Assembly: GCA_003250355.1 (NCBI GenBank) | Contig: QKGS01000087.1 | Location: forward strand, 105,939 to 169,938 | Direction of reading: 5' to 3' | DNA: 64,000 nt | Source of the DNA: Bacteroidota bacterium | GTDB lineage: Bacteria > Bacteroidota > Bacteroidia > Bacteroidales > SZUA-534 | Shown here: positions 21,973 through 30,990 of the stretch, one piece after another | Position numbering within the stretch: the first letter of the stretch is position 1 | How the letters are laid out: every line of letters starts with the position of its first letter | Position numbers and translations under genes: made by a program | Notes under the pieces: model-generated | Seen by the model: only the letters and a program-made list of their open reading frames with translations | The model's database searches: none | What the model was told of the DNA's origin: nothing

Positions 21973-22007
21973 GAACCAAACCCAAAACAGAATACCGGAA
22001 ACCGGAA

Positions 22008-22529
22008 TTACTTTTGAATATACCATTTTCCATTCCCAAACTCTATATCAGGTTTTGCTCCTGACTTAATATGAATATCGGCAACTTCAACCAAATGCTT
22101 GTTTTTAACAATTGGTTCTTCATTTGACAATAAAACTAAACATCCCGGATTAACAAGTTCATATAGCGAACCTGATTCCACTATTATTGGAGTATCATGC
22201 GATAAAAAAGAACTAAGCTTCTCGAAGCAATTCACCAACCCCTTTCCTTCAGCCTGAATATGCAAAACCTTCTCAGCTCCTGCTGCTAGCATTCTACCTG
22301 AATCGGTATCTGAACCCGGTTGTTTCTCTTCAAGTATTATGTATTCTCCATCTTTTAAAACCGATACACAAAGCTTACAAGCCGAATTAAAACCCGAAGA
22401 TATTTTTATAGCTGTAACCATGTTATTATTACCCGATAACTTCTTGATAAGATCACATACCAATGTTGTTTTGCCAACATTACTGGTTGTTCCTGCAATT
22501 ATGAGCATATTATCCCACTGCTGTTTCAT
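22008..22529 (-). CDS. MobB-like P-loop NTPase
   Basis: 173 residues. P-loop GTTSNVGKTT (13-22), then a compact domain with ESGS and a C-terminal half carrying a possible metal-ligand pattern (CKLC, about 52-55). It resembles MobB, the GTP-binding helper of molybdenum-guanine-dinucleotide synthesis, but no moa, moe, mob or molybdoenzyme gene is near. It may be an unrelated member of the same SIMIBI group. Confidence 0.6.
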   Translation of the reverse strand: MKQQWDNMLIIAGTTSNVGKTTLVCDLIKKLSGNNNMVTAIKISSGFNSACKLCVSVLKDGEYIILEEKQPGSDTDSGRMLAAGAEKVLHIQAEGKGLVNCFEKLSSFLSHDTPIIVESGSLYELVNPGCLVLLSNEEPIVKNKHLVEVADIHIKSGAKPDIEFGNGKWYIQK

Positions 22530-22597
22530 ATTACTTACATATTTTCATACAAATATTTTCACTTTCATAACCCAAAACACTTGTAAAAGCAATAAAA

Positions 22598-22623
22598 AAG
22601 AGCACACGTTACCGAATGCTCTT
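22598..22623 (-). terminator. Terminator of the GH2 gene
   Basis: On the minus strand AAGAGCA / TGCTCTT with a 12-nt loop, followed by a T-run, just after the GH2 stop. Confidence 0.75.
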
Positions 22624-22643
22624 ATAACTATATTATATATAAA

Positions 22644-25175
22644 TTACTTCAATGTAAGAGATATCTCTTTCTCTCCTATTCCCACTACTTGAACTTTAAC
22701 CGTTGCTATTCCCGAAGTTAAATTCGACTGGAAAATAGCCAGTGTACGCCCTTTAGCAGTTATTATAGTATTCGACTGAAAATCCTGTGTATTATCTCTT
22801 GCACCATTATCTACTCCAAGTAATCGGATGTCGCCATCAAACGAAAAATTAACTTTAGCATTTTCTGTTTTTACTGCCTGCCCTTTTTCATCAACTAGCT
22901 GTACTACAAAATGTGCAACATCGTAACCATCGGCTTTAAGTTTAGTGTTATCTATTTCAACTTTAAAATCGACAGCCTTACCTACTGTTTTCAACTCTGC
23001 TATTATTTCTTCGCCATTGAAACCGGCTTTAGCAGTAAGCGTTCCCGGTTCGTAAGGTACTGCCCAATAAAACAGGCGATTATTAGTCTCTGACATACTT
23101 CTGTATCCAAGCGACTTACCATTTAACAAAAGCTCAACGGTTGCATAATTTGAAGCAACCTCAACAAGTACAGTATCTCCTTGATTATAATTCCAATGAA
23201 AATCTCTGGTATCAGCCCAACGATAAGCATCCCAAACATTTTCTTTTGGAATAGCTAAACCTGTATATTTTTCAACTCTGAATTTTGTCTTGCTTATTTC
23301 CTCTGTCCCCATAGCTATAAATGGTTCGTTTACCCAAATACTCTTGAAAAAATTCCAGCCCGGATATTTAAAACCTGCCAAGTCAAGCATATCGCCGTAT
23401 CTACCCTTAACAGGCCACTGATCATGAGCTTCTCCCATATAATCTATACCTGTCCACATATACATACTAAACACCCCGGGTTGTTCAAGTACATACTTCC
23501 AGTCGTTCCAGTCGCCCGAACACTCATTAATAGTTACTTGCTTTGCAGGCCAGTATGTTTGCGCCCATGGCATTATTTTCAACCTATAGCTATAACCTCC
23601 AATATCTACAGCATTGGCATATCCACTCACATGCGATGTTTGAGGTATAATCATATTCATAGTTGTAGGGCGAGTAGTATCAATCTCTTTAACCCATTTA
23701 TTCAGTTTTTCGGCTGTTTCAGTAAGTATATACTTCCCTTTTTCTATTTCATCGTAACGTTTTTTTAGTTCTTCAGGCGAATATTTAGGCATATGCCCCC
23801 AAAAACCAAGATCTTTATCAGGGTCTTCCGGAGTCCAAAAACCGGTTACATATCTGTAATTCATATATGTCCACTCTATTTCATTACCAATACTCCATTG
23901 ATAAATACAAGGGTGATTACGGTCACGTAAAATAGTACGTGTTAAATCGCTTTTTGCCCACTCCTGAAAATGTTCATCGTAACCTCTTGTAATATAATCA
24001 TCGTGCCTGTCTTGAAAATTTAAACGTTTATCTTTCGGATTATCAAACTCATCGAATAATTCACTTTGAACAAGAAAACCCATTTCATCGCACAGGTCAA
24101 GAAATTCTTCTGAGAACGGGTTATGCGAAGTACGAATAGCATTTACGCCTCCATCTTTAAGTGCTTGTAATCGGCGTTTCCATACCCCTCTAGGAACTGC
24201 AGCACCAACCAAACCGGCAGCATGATGAATACACACCCCTTTAACCAATGTTGGCTCACCATTTAAAAAGAATCCTTTCAATGGTTCAAAACTCAACTGG
24301 CGAATACCAAAAGGTGTTGTATATTCATCAACCACCTTACCATCTACAACTATTGAAGTAACGGCCTTATACATATTTGGCGAATCAAAATGCCATAATT
24401 CCGGCTCTTTAACCGACATTTTTTGTTCAAATGTTTTTTTATCTGAAGCCGCAAGTGCAAAACTGCCTGATACTTCAGCAACTTTTGTCCCTTCGCTGTC
24501 AATAATTTTAGTTTCTATCTGAAATGTCTGCTCACTTTTAGTTGCATTTAACACATCTACTTTCAAATCAACTTTTGCTGCATTGTCTGTTATTACAGGG
24601 GTAGTTATAAATGTACCCCAAACAGGTATATGCAGTTTGTTAACTGTTACTAATTTTACATTTCGGTAAATACCGCTTCCGGTATACCACCTGCTATCGG
24701 CAAAACGTGAGTGGTCAACATATACGGTAATAATGTTCTCCGAACCGTCAGTCTTTAATTTACTTGTAAGGTCAAAATATACAGGAGAATATCCGTAAGG
24801 GTTTTCTCCCAAATATTCACCATTTATCCAATATTTTGAATTATTATAAACTCCATCAAATACTATATATGTGTTTTTCTCTTCAGTTGAGGCCGGTGTA
24901 ACAAAATGTTTCTGATACACTCCTACTCCTCCGGGTAAGTATCCTACACAACCTTCAAGTGTTGAGTCGAATGAATGCTCTACACTCCAGTCGTGTGGCA
25001 ATCGAATATCACGCCAGTCGGCATCGGCAAAAGGTGCCTCTATATTCGATATTGTATCTTGAAGCTCAGTAAATTTCCAATCGAAATTAAAATCGGTGCT
25101 ACGCTTAATTGTTGTTGTATCGCCACACGACGCCAACACAATTGCTGAAATAAGTAATAGTGCTAAATTTTTCAT
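22644..25175 (-). CDS. Glycoside hydrolase family 2 lipoprotein (beta-galactosidase-like, DUF4982)
   Basis: 843 residues. Lipoprotein signal with lipobox LASC (Cys17). Domains in order: GH2 sugar-binding (about 30-190), Ig-like (about 195-300), TIM barrel (about 305-610), DUF4982 (about 640-725) and a C-terminal Ig-like domain. The acid/base Glu is in WSIGNEIEW (about 431) and the nucleophile probably in TINECSGDW (about 551). It would release beta-linked sugars, probably galactose, on the cell surface. No SusC/SusD pair or regulator is adjacent, so it is not in a polysaccharide-utilisation locus here. The exact substrate is uncertain. Confidence 0.9.
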   Translation of the reverse strand: MKNLALLLISAIVLASCGDTTTIKRSTDFNFDWKFTELQDTISNIEAPFADADWRDIRLPHDWSVEHSFDSTLEGCVGYLPGGVGVYQKHFVTPASTEEKNTYIVFDGVYNNSKYWINGEYLGENPYGYSPVYFDLTSKLKTDGSENIITVYVDHSRFADSRWYTGSGIYRNVKLVTVNKLHIPVWGTFITTPVITDNAAKVDLKVDVLNATKSEQTFQIETKIIDSEGTKVAEVSGSFALAASDKKTFEQKMSVKEPELWHFDSPNMYKAVTSIVVDGKVVDEYTTPFGIRQLSFEPLKGFFLNGEPTLVKGVCIHHAAGLVGAAVPRGVWKRRLQALKDGGVNAIRTSHNPFSEEFLDLCDEMGFLVQSELFDEFDNPKDKRLNFQDRHDDYITRGYDEHFQEWAKSDLTRTILRDRNHPCIYQWSIGNEIEWTYMNYRYVTGFWTPEDPDKDLGFWGHMPKYSPEELKKRYDEIEKGKYILTETAEKLNKWVKEIDTTRPTTMNMIIPQTSHVSGYANAVDIGGYSYRLKIMPWAQTYWPAKQVTINECSGDWNDWKYVLEQPGVFSMYMWTGIDYMGEAHDQWPVKGRYGDMLDLAGFKYPGWNFFKSIWVNEPFIAMGTEEISKTKFRVEKYTGLAIPKENVWDAYRWADTRDFHWNYNQGDTVLVEVASNYATVELLLNGKSLGYRSMSETNNRLFYWAVPYEPGTLTAKAGFNGEEIIAELKTVGKAVDFKVEIDNTKLKADGYDVAHFVVQLVDEKGQAVKTENAKVNFSFDGDIRLLGVDNGARDNTQDFQSNTIITAKGRTLAIFQSNLTSGIATVKVQVVGIGEKEISLTLK

Positions 25176-25230
25176 TTTTATTATTAGTTTGAATTTTTTC
25201 TAAAAATAATGTTTTGTGGTATATATAAAA

Positions 25231-25261
25231 AAAGAATGCTGCCTAAAGTTAAGCAGCATTC
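25231..25261 (-). terminator. Terminator between the LRR gene and the GH2 gene
   Basis: GAATGCTGC (25234-25242) and GCAGCATTC (25253-25261) form a perfect 9-bp stem; on the minus strand it is followed by seven T. It ends the LRR transcript, so the GH2 gene is a separate unit. Confidence 0.88.
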
Positions 25262-25286
25262 AACAATATTTAACAAATTAAAAAAT

Positions 25287-28200
25287 TTACTCTATTATAA
25301 GTCGCTCTGTAACAATTGTATTTTCATATTGTATTTGTAAAATATAAATACCGGCTTCTACATTAATACTATAAGCATTATTACTACTTAACAAGTTAGC
25401 TAGTAGCTCACCCTCAATATTATATACCTTCACACATTTAAGAGCATTACCGCCATTATCAATATAAAATGTACCATTGCTTGGGTTTGGATAAACTACA
25501 ATATTATTTGAAACCTCATCATGGCTATTTACATATAGTATAAACTTAGCATATAACACAACATTACCTGTACTGCCTGAGGTAATCTTTAGAACTTTGT
25601 TTGTGTATTCAGGTTCAGTGTACCAACCATCGAAAATATAACCATTTTTAGTAGGCTCAGGTAGAACAATTTCATTATCGGTAACTTTATATGTGGTTGT
25701 ATAACCGGTAATATCGGTTACACCATTATATTCTATACTATAAGTTATTGTTGATAATGTAAACACCTGAACTGTATCGCGCTGAATATCTGTTACTGAA
25801 AAATTAACAGGCGAACTACTGTATCCTGCAGGTACTAGTGGTGTTATTTGTAAATTATTGCCTTTGGTAGCTATCAAATTCTCACTACTTATGTTATACA
25901 ATATTTTATTTATACTACCGGTAACAGCAACATTACATTTTATACCTGAAACTATTATACTTACTACTACGCCGTTATATTCAGTACGGTTAAGTGAATA
26001 TGACGAATTTAAGTCAGTAGTTACAGTACCATTTGCATAAAGAGTACCGTTTGAAGCTTTCCACCCATCAATAACATAACCGGGCTCCGGTTCCGGACTA
26101 GGCAATATAAATGAAGTTATACTATTATTACTAAATGCAAATTTACCGATACTTGTTACTGAATTAGGCAAAACAATGGTATCTAAACTGTTATATCGGA
26201 AAGCATAATTGCCAATAGTTGTTACTGTATTGGGTATTATCACAGAGTCAAGCTTATTGTTTTCAAAAGCCGACTCTCCTACTGAAACAATAGAACCAGG
26301 CATTGTTACACTTGTTAACAAATTATTGCGGAAAGCATTTGCTCCAATTGATGTTACTGCGTCAGGTATACTTACATATACCAAACCATTATTAAAAAAT
26401 ACCCCTGCTCCTATTATTGACACTGACGAAGGTATAACTACCGAATCCAATGAATTATCGGAAAAAGCATAATCACCTAACGATGTTATTGCCCCCGATA
26501 AAATAATACTATCAAGCATATTGGCTGAAAATGCTGAATTACCAATTGTTTTTAATGCCGATGGCAATTCTACACTTGTTAATTTATTGCCATAAAATGC
26601 CGATGCTCCAATACTTGTTACTGTATTGGGAATAGAAATACCTGTAAGTAACTTACTGCTAAATGCATTTGCTCCAATTGATGTAACTGTTTGCCCTGAG
26701 ATAGTTGCCGGAATTACAATAGAACCACCCTGACCATAATATGCTTTTATAATTCCTCCTTCAATAAGGAAATCAGAATCGTCGGGGGTATAATTATCGA
26801 ACAGATAGCTATATGCCAAAGTTAAATCATAAACCGAATCACCTGATACTCCGTTGTCCCACGCTCCTGAAACCGAAGGTGTGGGCAGAACAAATGCTGT
26901 AATACCATTATCAATAAAAGCATACCTGCCAATATTTATTACCGCATTAGGTATTGTTATACTGTCCAATAAATTGAATGACAATGCACTATCGCCTATT
27001 TCAGTAATAGTTGCAGGAATTTCAAATGTCTTAAACAAGTTATTACTAAATAAACTATTACTAAGCTTTGTAATTAGCGACGGTAACTCAACCGAATCTA
27101 ATTTATTACCGGCAAATGCTCCATTATCAAGTAAGGTTATCATATTGGTCATTGTTACACTTGCAATACTATTATTTGCAAAAGCGTATTTACCAATGGT
27201 AGTAACCGATTCCGGTATAATTACAGTATCTAACTTATTTGTCATAAATGCATAATCGCCAATAGATGTAACCGTATTTGGAATAACTACACTTGTTAAC
27301 TGATTCTTATTAAATGCTGAATTTCCAATAGCTACAACCTTTTGCCCTGCTATAGAATCGGGTATTATTATATCGCCCGGTATTCCATAGTAATCTTTAA
27401 TAACTCCATTTTCAAAAAGAAACTCCGAATCGTCGGGTGTATATGCTGTTAAATAATAGGTATATGAAATATCAAAATTAAAAACAGAATCGCCCACTAT
27501 ACCATTATCCCAATAACCGGGATGTACCGGTGTTGGTAAAACAAAACCTTTCATAGCTGCATTATTTTTAAATGCTCCGGTTCCAATGTAAGTTAGTGTG
27601 TTAGGCAATTCTACCTCACTTAACTGATTCGACAAAAAAGCGCCATCGCCAATAAACTCTATATTACTTGGAATGGTAACAGATAAAAGCAAATTAGTAT
27701 TAAATACATTCTTACCAATTTGGGTTACTGTTGAAGGTAACGCTATAGTTGTTAGTTTATTCTGAAAAAAAGCGTTGTCGCCCAAAGTATTTAAAGCCGA
27801 AGGTAATACAACGTTTGCTAACTGATTTCTACTAAATGCGTTTGAAGCAATATCGATAATATTTTCGGGTATTTTAAGGCTTACTATTTGATTATAGCTA
27901 AATGCAAATGTCCCAATACTAAGAATTGATTCCGGCAAATACAAACTATCAATAGAATTTTGGTAAAATGCATAATTGCCAATTGAAGTAACCGATGACG
28001 GAATTATAACCGTATCAAGCTTATTTCCTAAAAATGCACTATTCCCAATAGTAGTAATAGTAGTAGGAATGGTAACTTTTGTTATATAGTTAGTATTGAA
28101 TGCATCGTTCCCAATTGCAGTAACAGTTTGTCCGGCAATCATAGTTGGAATAACAATACCTCCGGCAGATCCGTAATAATCTTTAATAGTTCCATTCTCG

Positions 28201-28949
28201 AATAAAAACTCAGAATCGGACGGGGTATAATTACTTGCATAATACCTGTAAGTATTTGACAATGACGGAGTCAACTGTCCTGCAACTCCATTATCCCAAG
28301 CTCCGGCAAATGCAGGAACAGGTAACAAAAATGATGTGAAATTATTAGTCTTAAAAGCATTGCTGCCAATATAAACCACCGATGGTGGCAATACTATTGT
28401 GTTAAGCTTGTTATTTAAAAAAGCATTACTGCCAATAGAAGTAACACCTGTGTGTATAGTAATATCGTCTATTAAATTTGAAGAAAAAGCATAATCGCCT
28501 ATCGTTTTAACTGAAACAGGAATACTTATTGTATCTAATTTATTGGTTGCAAATGCATAAGCATTAATAGCCTTTAAAGTATTTGGTAATGTTACACTAG
28601 TAAGCAAATTGTTCTTAAATGCATCCCTACCTATGGTTGTTACCGAATTAGGTATGTTTACTACGGTTAATTTATTACCTGAAAAAGCATAATCACCTAT
28701 TGATGTTAGCGACGAAGGGAAACTTATACCTGTAAGTTGCTTATTGAGGAAAACACTGTTTGCAATTCCATTTATTTGCTCAGAATTAATAATTGACGGA
28801 ATTATAATATTCTTTTCCGTAGTATTGGAGAACTGTTTTATAACGCCACCTTCAACAACAACATCGGATGATGTAAGTACATAAGGTACTTGCGATTTAA
28901 CTATTCCTACACATAAGAATAATAAAATAGTAAATAAAATATTTTTCAT
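25287..28949 (-). CDS. BspA-like leucine-rich-repeat surface protein with T9SS sorting domain
   Basis: 1220 residues. Signal peptide (about 1-19), then LRR_5 (BspA/Treponema type) repeats of 22-24 residues with the core IPxSVTSIGxxAFxxNxL through about residue 970. Three linker modules (near 215-290, 450-525 and 690-765), each with WDNG, YTP-D-SE/DFLxE-GxIK-YYG and GQxV-xIG, split the repeats into four blocks. After these come a Flg_new/InlB-type beta repeat (about 1075-1145, PTKNGYIFDGWY) and a 75-residue Por-secretion tail (VVYPNPSNGTFYI ... GIYILQI). It is secreted by type IX and fixed at the surface, probably for adhesion. Confidence 0.9.
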   Translation of the reverse strand: MKNILFTILLFLCVGIVKSQVPYVLTSSDVVVEGGVIKQFSNTTEKNIIIPSIINSEQINGIANSVFLNKQLTGISFPSSLTSIGDYAFSGNKLTVVNIPNSVTTIGRDAFKNNLLTSVTLPNTLKAINAYAFATNKLDTISIPVSVKTIGDYAFSSNLIDDITIHTGVTSIGSNAFLNNKLNTIVLPPSVVYIGSNAFKTNNFTSFLLPVPAFAGAWDNGVAGQLTPSLSNTYRYYASNYTPSDSEFLFENGTIKDYYGSAGGIVIPTMIAGQTVTAIGNDAFNTNYITKVTIPTTITTIGNSAFLGNKLDTVIIPSSVTSIGNYAFYQNSIDSLYLPESILSIGTFAFSYNQIVSLKIPENIIDIASNAFSRNQLANVVLPSALNTLGDNAFFQNKLTTIALPSTVTQIGKNVFNTNLLLSVTIPSNIEFIGDGAFLSNQLSEVELPNTLTYIGTGAFKNNAAMKGFVLPTPVHPGYWDNGIVGDSVFNFDISYTYYLTAYTPDDSEFLFENGVIKDYYGIPGDIIIPDSIAGQKVVAIGNSAFNKNQLTSVVIPNTVTSIGDYAFMTNKLDTVIIPESVTTIGKYAFANNSIASVTMTNMITLLDNGAFAGNKLDSVELPSLITKLSNSLFSNNLFKTFEIPATITEIGDSALSFNLLDSITIPNAVINIGRYAFIDNGITAFVLPTPSVSGAWDNGVSGDSVYDLTLAYSYLFDNYTPDDSDFLIEGGIIKAYYGQGGSIVIPATISGQTVTSIGANAFSSKLLTGISIPNTVTSIGASAFYGNKLTSVELPSALKTIGNSAFSANMLDSIILSGAITSLGDYAFSDNSLDSVVIPSSVSIIGAGVFFNNGLVYVSIPDAVTSIGANAFRNNLLTSVTMPGSIVSVGESAFENNKLDSVIIPNTVTTIGNYAFRYNSLDTIVLPNSVTSIGKFAFSNNSITSFILPSPEPEPGYVIDGWKASNGTLYANGTVTTDLNSSYSLNRTEYNGVVVSIIVSGIKCNVAVTGSINKILYNISSENLIATKGNNLQITPLVPAGYSSSPVNFSVTDIQRDTVQVFTLSTITYSIEYNGVTDITGYTTTYKVTDNEIVLPEPTKNGYIFDGWYTEPEYTNKVLKITSGSTGNVVLYAKFILYVNSHDEVSNNIVVYPNPSNGTFYIDNGGNALKCVKVYNIEGELLANLLSSNNAYSINVEAGIYILQIQYENTIVTERLIIE

Positions 28950-29126
28950 AAGTTTAAATATTGCAATAAAAGAAACAACGTAAAATTACAGTATAAACGT
29001 TAACAATAATAATAATTTATCAATTCTTTCACATTACTTATCAAAAAAACATATTATGATACATTGTAAAATATTACGAATAGTGATACCCAAGCTAAAT
29101 AACAATTAATTGCTATGTTTGTTCAT

Positions 29127-30332
29127 TTAATTAATCGACATTACCTCTTTTATACTATCTACAATTTTAGGTACTCCTAACTTAATATCGTCAACTGAAG
29201 TATTACAGAACGATAACCTTATAGTATTATTCTTCCGGGCATACGGATCGAAAGTTTTTCCAATAACAAAAACCACACTCTTATCGATTGAACGCTTTAA
29301 AACATCGGTTGCATCAATATTGTCGGGTAATGTAAGCCATAAATAAAACCCACCTTTAGGTTGAGTAAAACTAACTCCGTTGGGTAAAAGGTCTCGTAAC
29401 AATGTACACATTGTATTGCAACGCTCTTTATAAAGGGGCACTACACTTTCTACATATGTTTTAACCCTGCCTGTATTTAAAAACTTTTCGGCTATTACCT
29501 GCGACAAACTTGACGAGCAAGCATCAATTGGCTGTTTTATAAGTTCACACTTATCGTAAATATATTTTGGAACAAGCATCCACCCTAAACGTAATCCGGG
29601 GCCCAATATTTTTGAAAAAGAACCAATATAACATACATCGATTCCCTGAGGATTCAACGATTTTATGGTTTTCAAATCATCGGCATCGCCCTTACGGTCA
29701 AATGCTAAATCGCTGTAACAGTCATCTTCAATAAGAACTATATCGCGGTGAGTAAGCACCTTAATTAATTCCTGTTTAACCGACAGTGGGCATAAAGCAC
29801 CCGATGGGTTATGAAAGTTTGGTGTTATATATACAAACTTGGGTTTCTCACACAAGTTATCGAGTATCTCCTTCAATGCATCAACATTAATACCGTTTTC
29901 TCCCGATTCTACACTAACTATATTAGCCTCGTGAGCTTTAAATGATGATGTTGCTGCAATAAAACACGGATTCTCTGTTATAATAGTATCGCCCGGATTA
30001 ATAAATGCCTTAGCCAAAATATTTATAGCCTGTGTAGCTCCGGTGGTAATTAAAAGCTCATTGTCAGATACAGGTAACCCCTTTGCTTGAAGATATTTTT
30101 TTAAAGCCTCTCGCAATTCGGGCAAACCATTAGTGGGGCCATACTGCAACCCTTTTTGCTTTTCGCTGTCGGTAAGTTTACTGTATATATCATCAAGTTC
30201 TTTTACCGGCAAAAGCCTGTTATCGGGCATTCCTCCTGCAAATGAAATTATACCCGGTTTTGTTGCCAGGCTCATCATATCACGTATTTCCGATGAGCGC
30301 ATTCCGCTTACACTCGATGCAAATTTTACCAT
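29127..30332 (-). CDS. PLP-dependent aminotransferase, class I/II (LysN/2-aminoadipate type)
   Basis: 401 residues. Fold-type I aminotransferase: TTGATQAINILAKAF, FHNPSG, EDDCYSDLAF and the PLP lysine in GSFSKILGPGLRLGW (about residue 240), Arg in NTIRLSFCN near the end. It lies 70 nt after iorB on the same strand. The context suggests transamination of aromatic or related amino acids to 2-oxo acids, which the adjacent IorAB oxidises. The substrate is not proven by sequence. Confidence 0.88.
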   Translation of the reverse strand: MVKFASSVSGMRSSEIRDMMSLATKPGIISFAGGMPDNRLLPVKELDDIYSKLTDSEKQKGLQYGPTNGLPELREALKKYLQAKGLPVSDNELLITTGATQAINILAKAFINPGDTIITENPCFIAATSSFKAHEANIVSVESGENGINVDALKEILDNLCEKPKFVYITPNFHNPSGALCPLSVKQELIKVLTHRDIVLIEDDCYSDLAFDRKGDADDLKTIKSLNPQGIDVCYIGSFSKILGPGLRLGWMLVPKYIYDKCELIKQPIDACSSSLSQVIAEKFLNTGRVKTYVESVVPLYKERCNTMCTLLRDLLPNGVSFTQPKGGFYLWLTLPDNIDATDVLKRSIDKSVVFVIGKTFDPYARKNNTIRLSFCNTSVDDIKLGVPKIVDSIKEVMSIN

Positions 30333-30402
30333 TTATCTCTTCTGTTTTTACTGTTCAAAAGTGCGCCTAATATATCAATTTTATAACAATACTCATTATT
30401 AT

Positions 30403-30975
30403 TTACTCAGCAGCCTCAACTCCCATTCTAAAAGCTTTAAGGTTTCCTTCAACAATTTCGTTGCCTTTTCGCCCAAATAAATATTTTATACCCTCTTCAA
30501 ATACACTAAGCTCTATTCCTGTATATTGTGCTGCAGCACCCAACATAATAATATTATTAGCTTTAAGGTTACCTACCTCACGTGCTATAGCCATAGAGTC
30601 AATAAGTTTTGCATTATTTCTGCTTTTAATTGCCAAATGCAACTCATCCAATACAGGATAATCAGGAACATTTATAAAAGGCTCCATTGCTGAAATAATA
30701 ATACCGGTATCCGATAAAAATGGAATATACCTCAATGCTTCCATTGGTTCTACCGAAATAATAAGATCGGCTGTTCCCTTTTGAATTAAATCGGAATATA
30801 TTTCAGTATCAGCTATGCGCAAATGCGACTGCACCTCGCCACCTCGCTGACTCATACCATGAACCTCGGCCTGCTTTATATACAACCCTTTTTTCATGGC
30901 CGCATAATCTATTATTGTTGCTATTGATAATATACCCTGACCGCCAACTCCGGCTATTATTATATCTTTTTTCAT
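30403..30975 (-). CDS. iorB: Indolepyruvate ferredoxin oxidoreductase, beta subunit
   Basis: 190 residues. Gamma-type domain of 2-oxoacid:ferredoxin oxidoreductases: IIAGVGGQGILSIATII, EVHGMSQRGGEVQSHLRI and the late segment NIIMLGAAAQYTG. With IorA it oxidises aryl pyruvates (indolepyruvate, phenylpyruvate) to aryl-acetyl-CoA and reduces ferredoxin. It starts 15 nt after iorA. Confidence 0.95.
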   Translation of the reverse strand: MKKDIIIAGVGGQGILSIATIIDYAAMKKGLYIKQAEVHGMSQRGGEVQSHLRIADTEIYSDLIQKGTADLIISVEPMEALRYIPFLSDTGIIISAMEPFINVPDYPVLDELHLAIKSRNNAKLIDSMAIAREVGNLKANNIIMLGAAAQYTGIELSVFEEGIKYLFGRKGNEIVEGNLKAFRMGVEAAE

Positions 30976-30990
30976 TTGCCTGAAAATTAA

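Noticed and set aside
25287..28949. CRISPR-like or satellite repeat array
   Set aside because: The periodic sequence is protein-coding leucine-rich repeats, with varied DNA and one unbroken frame.
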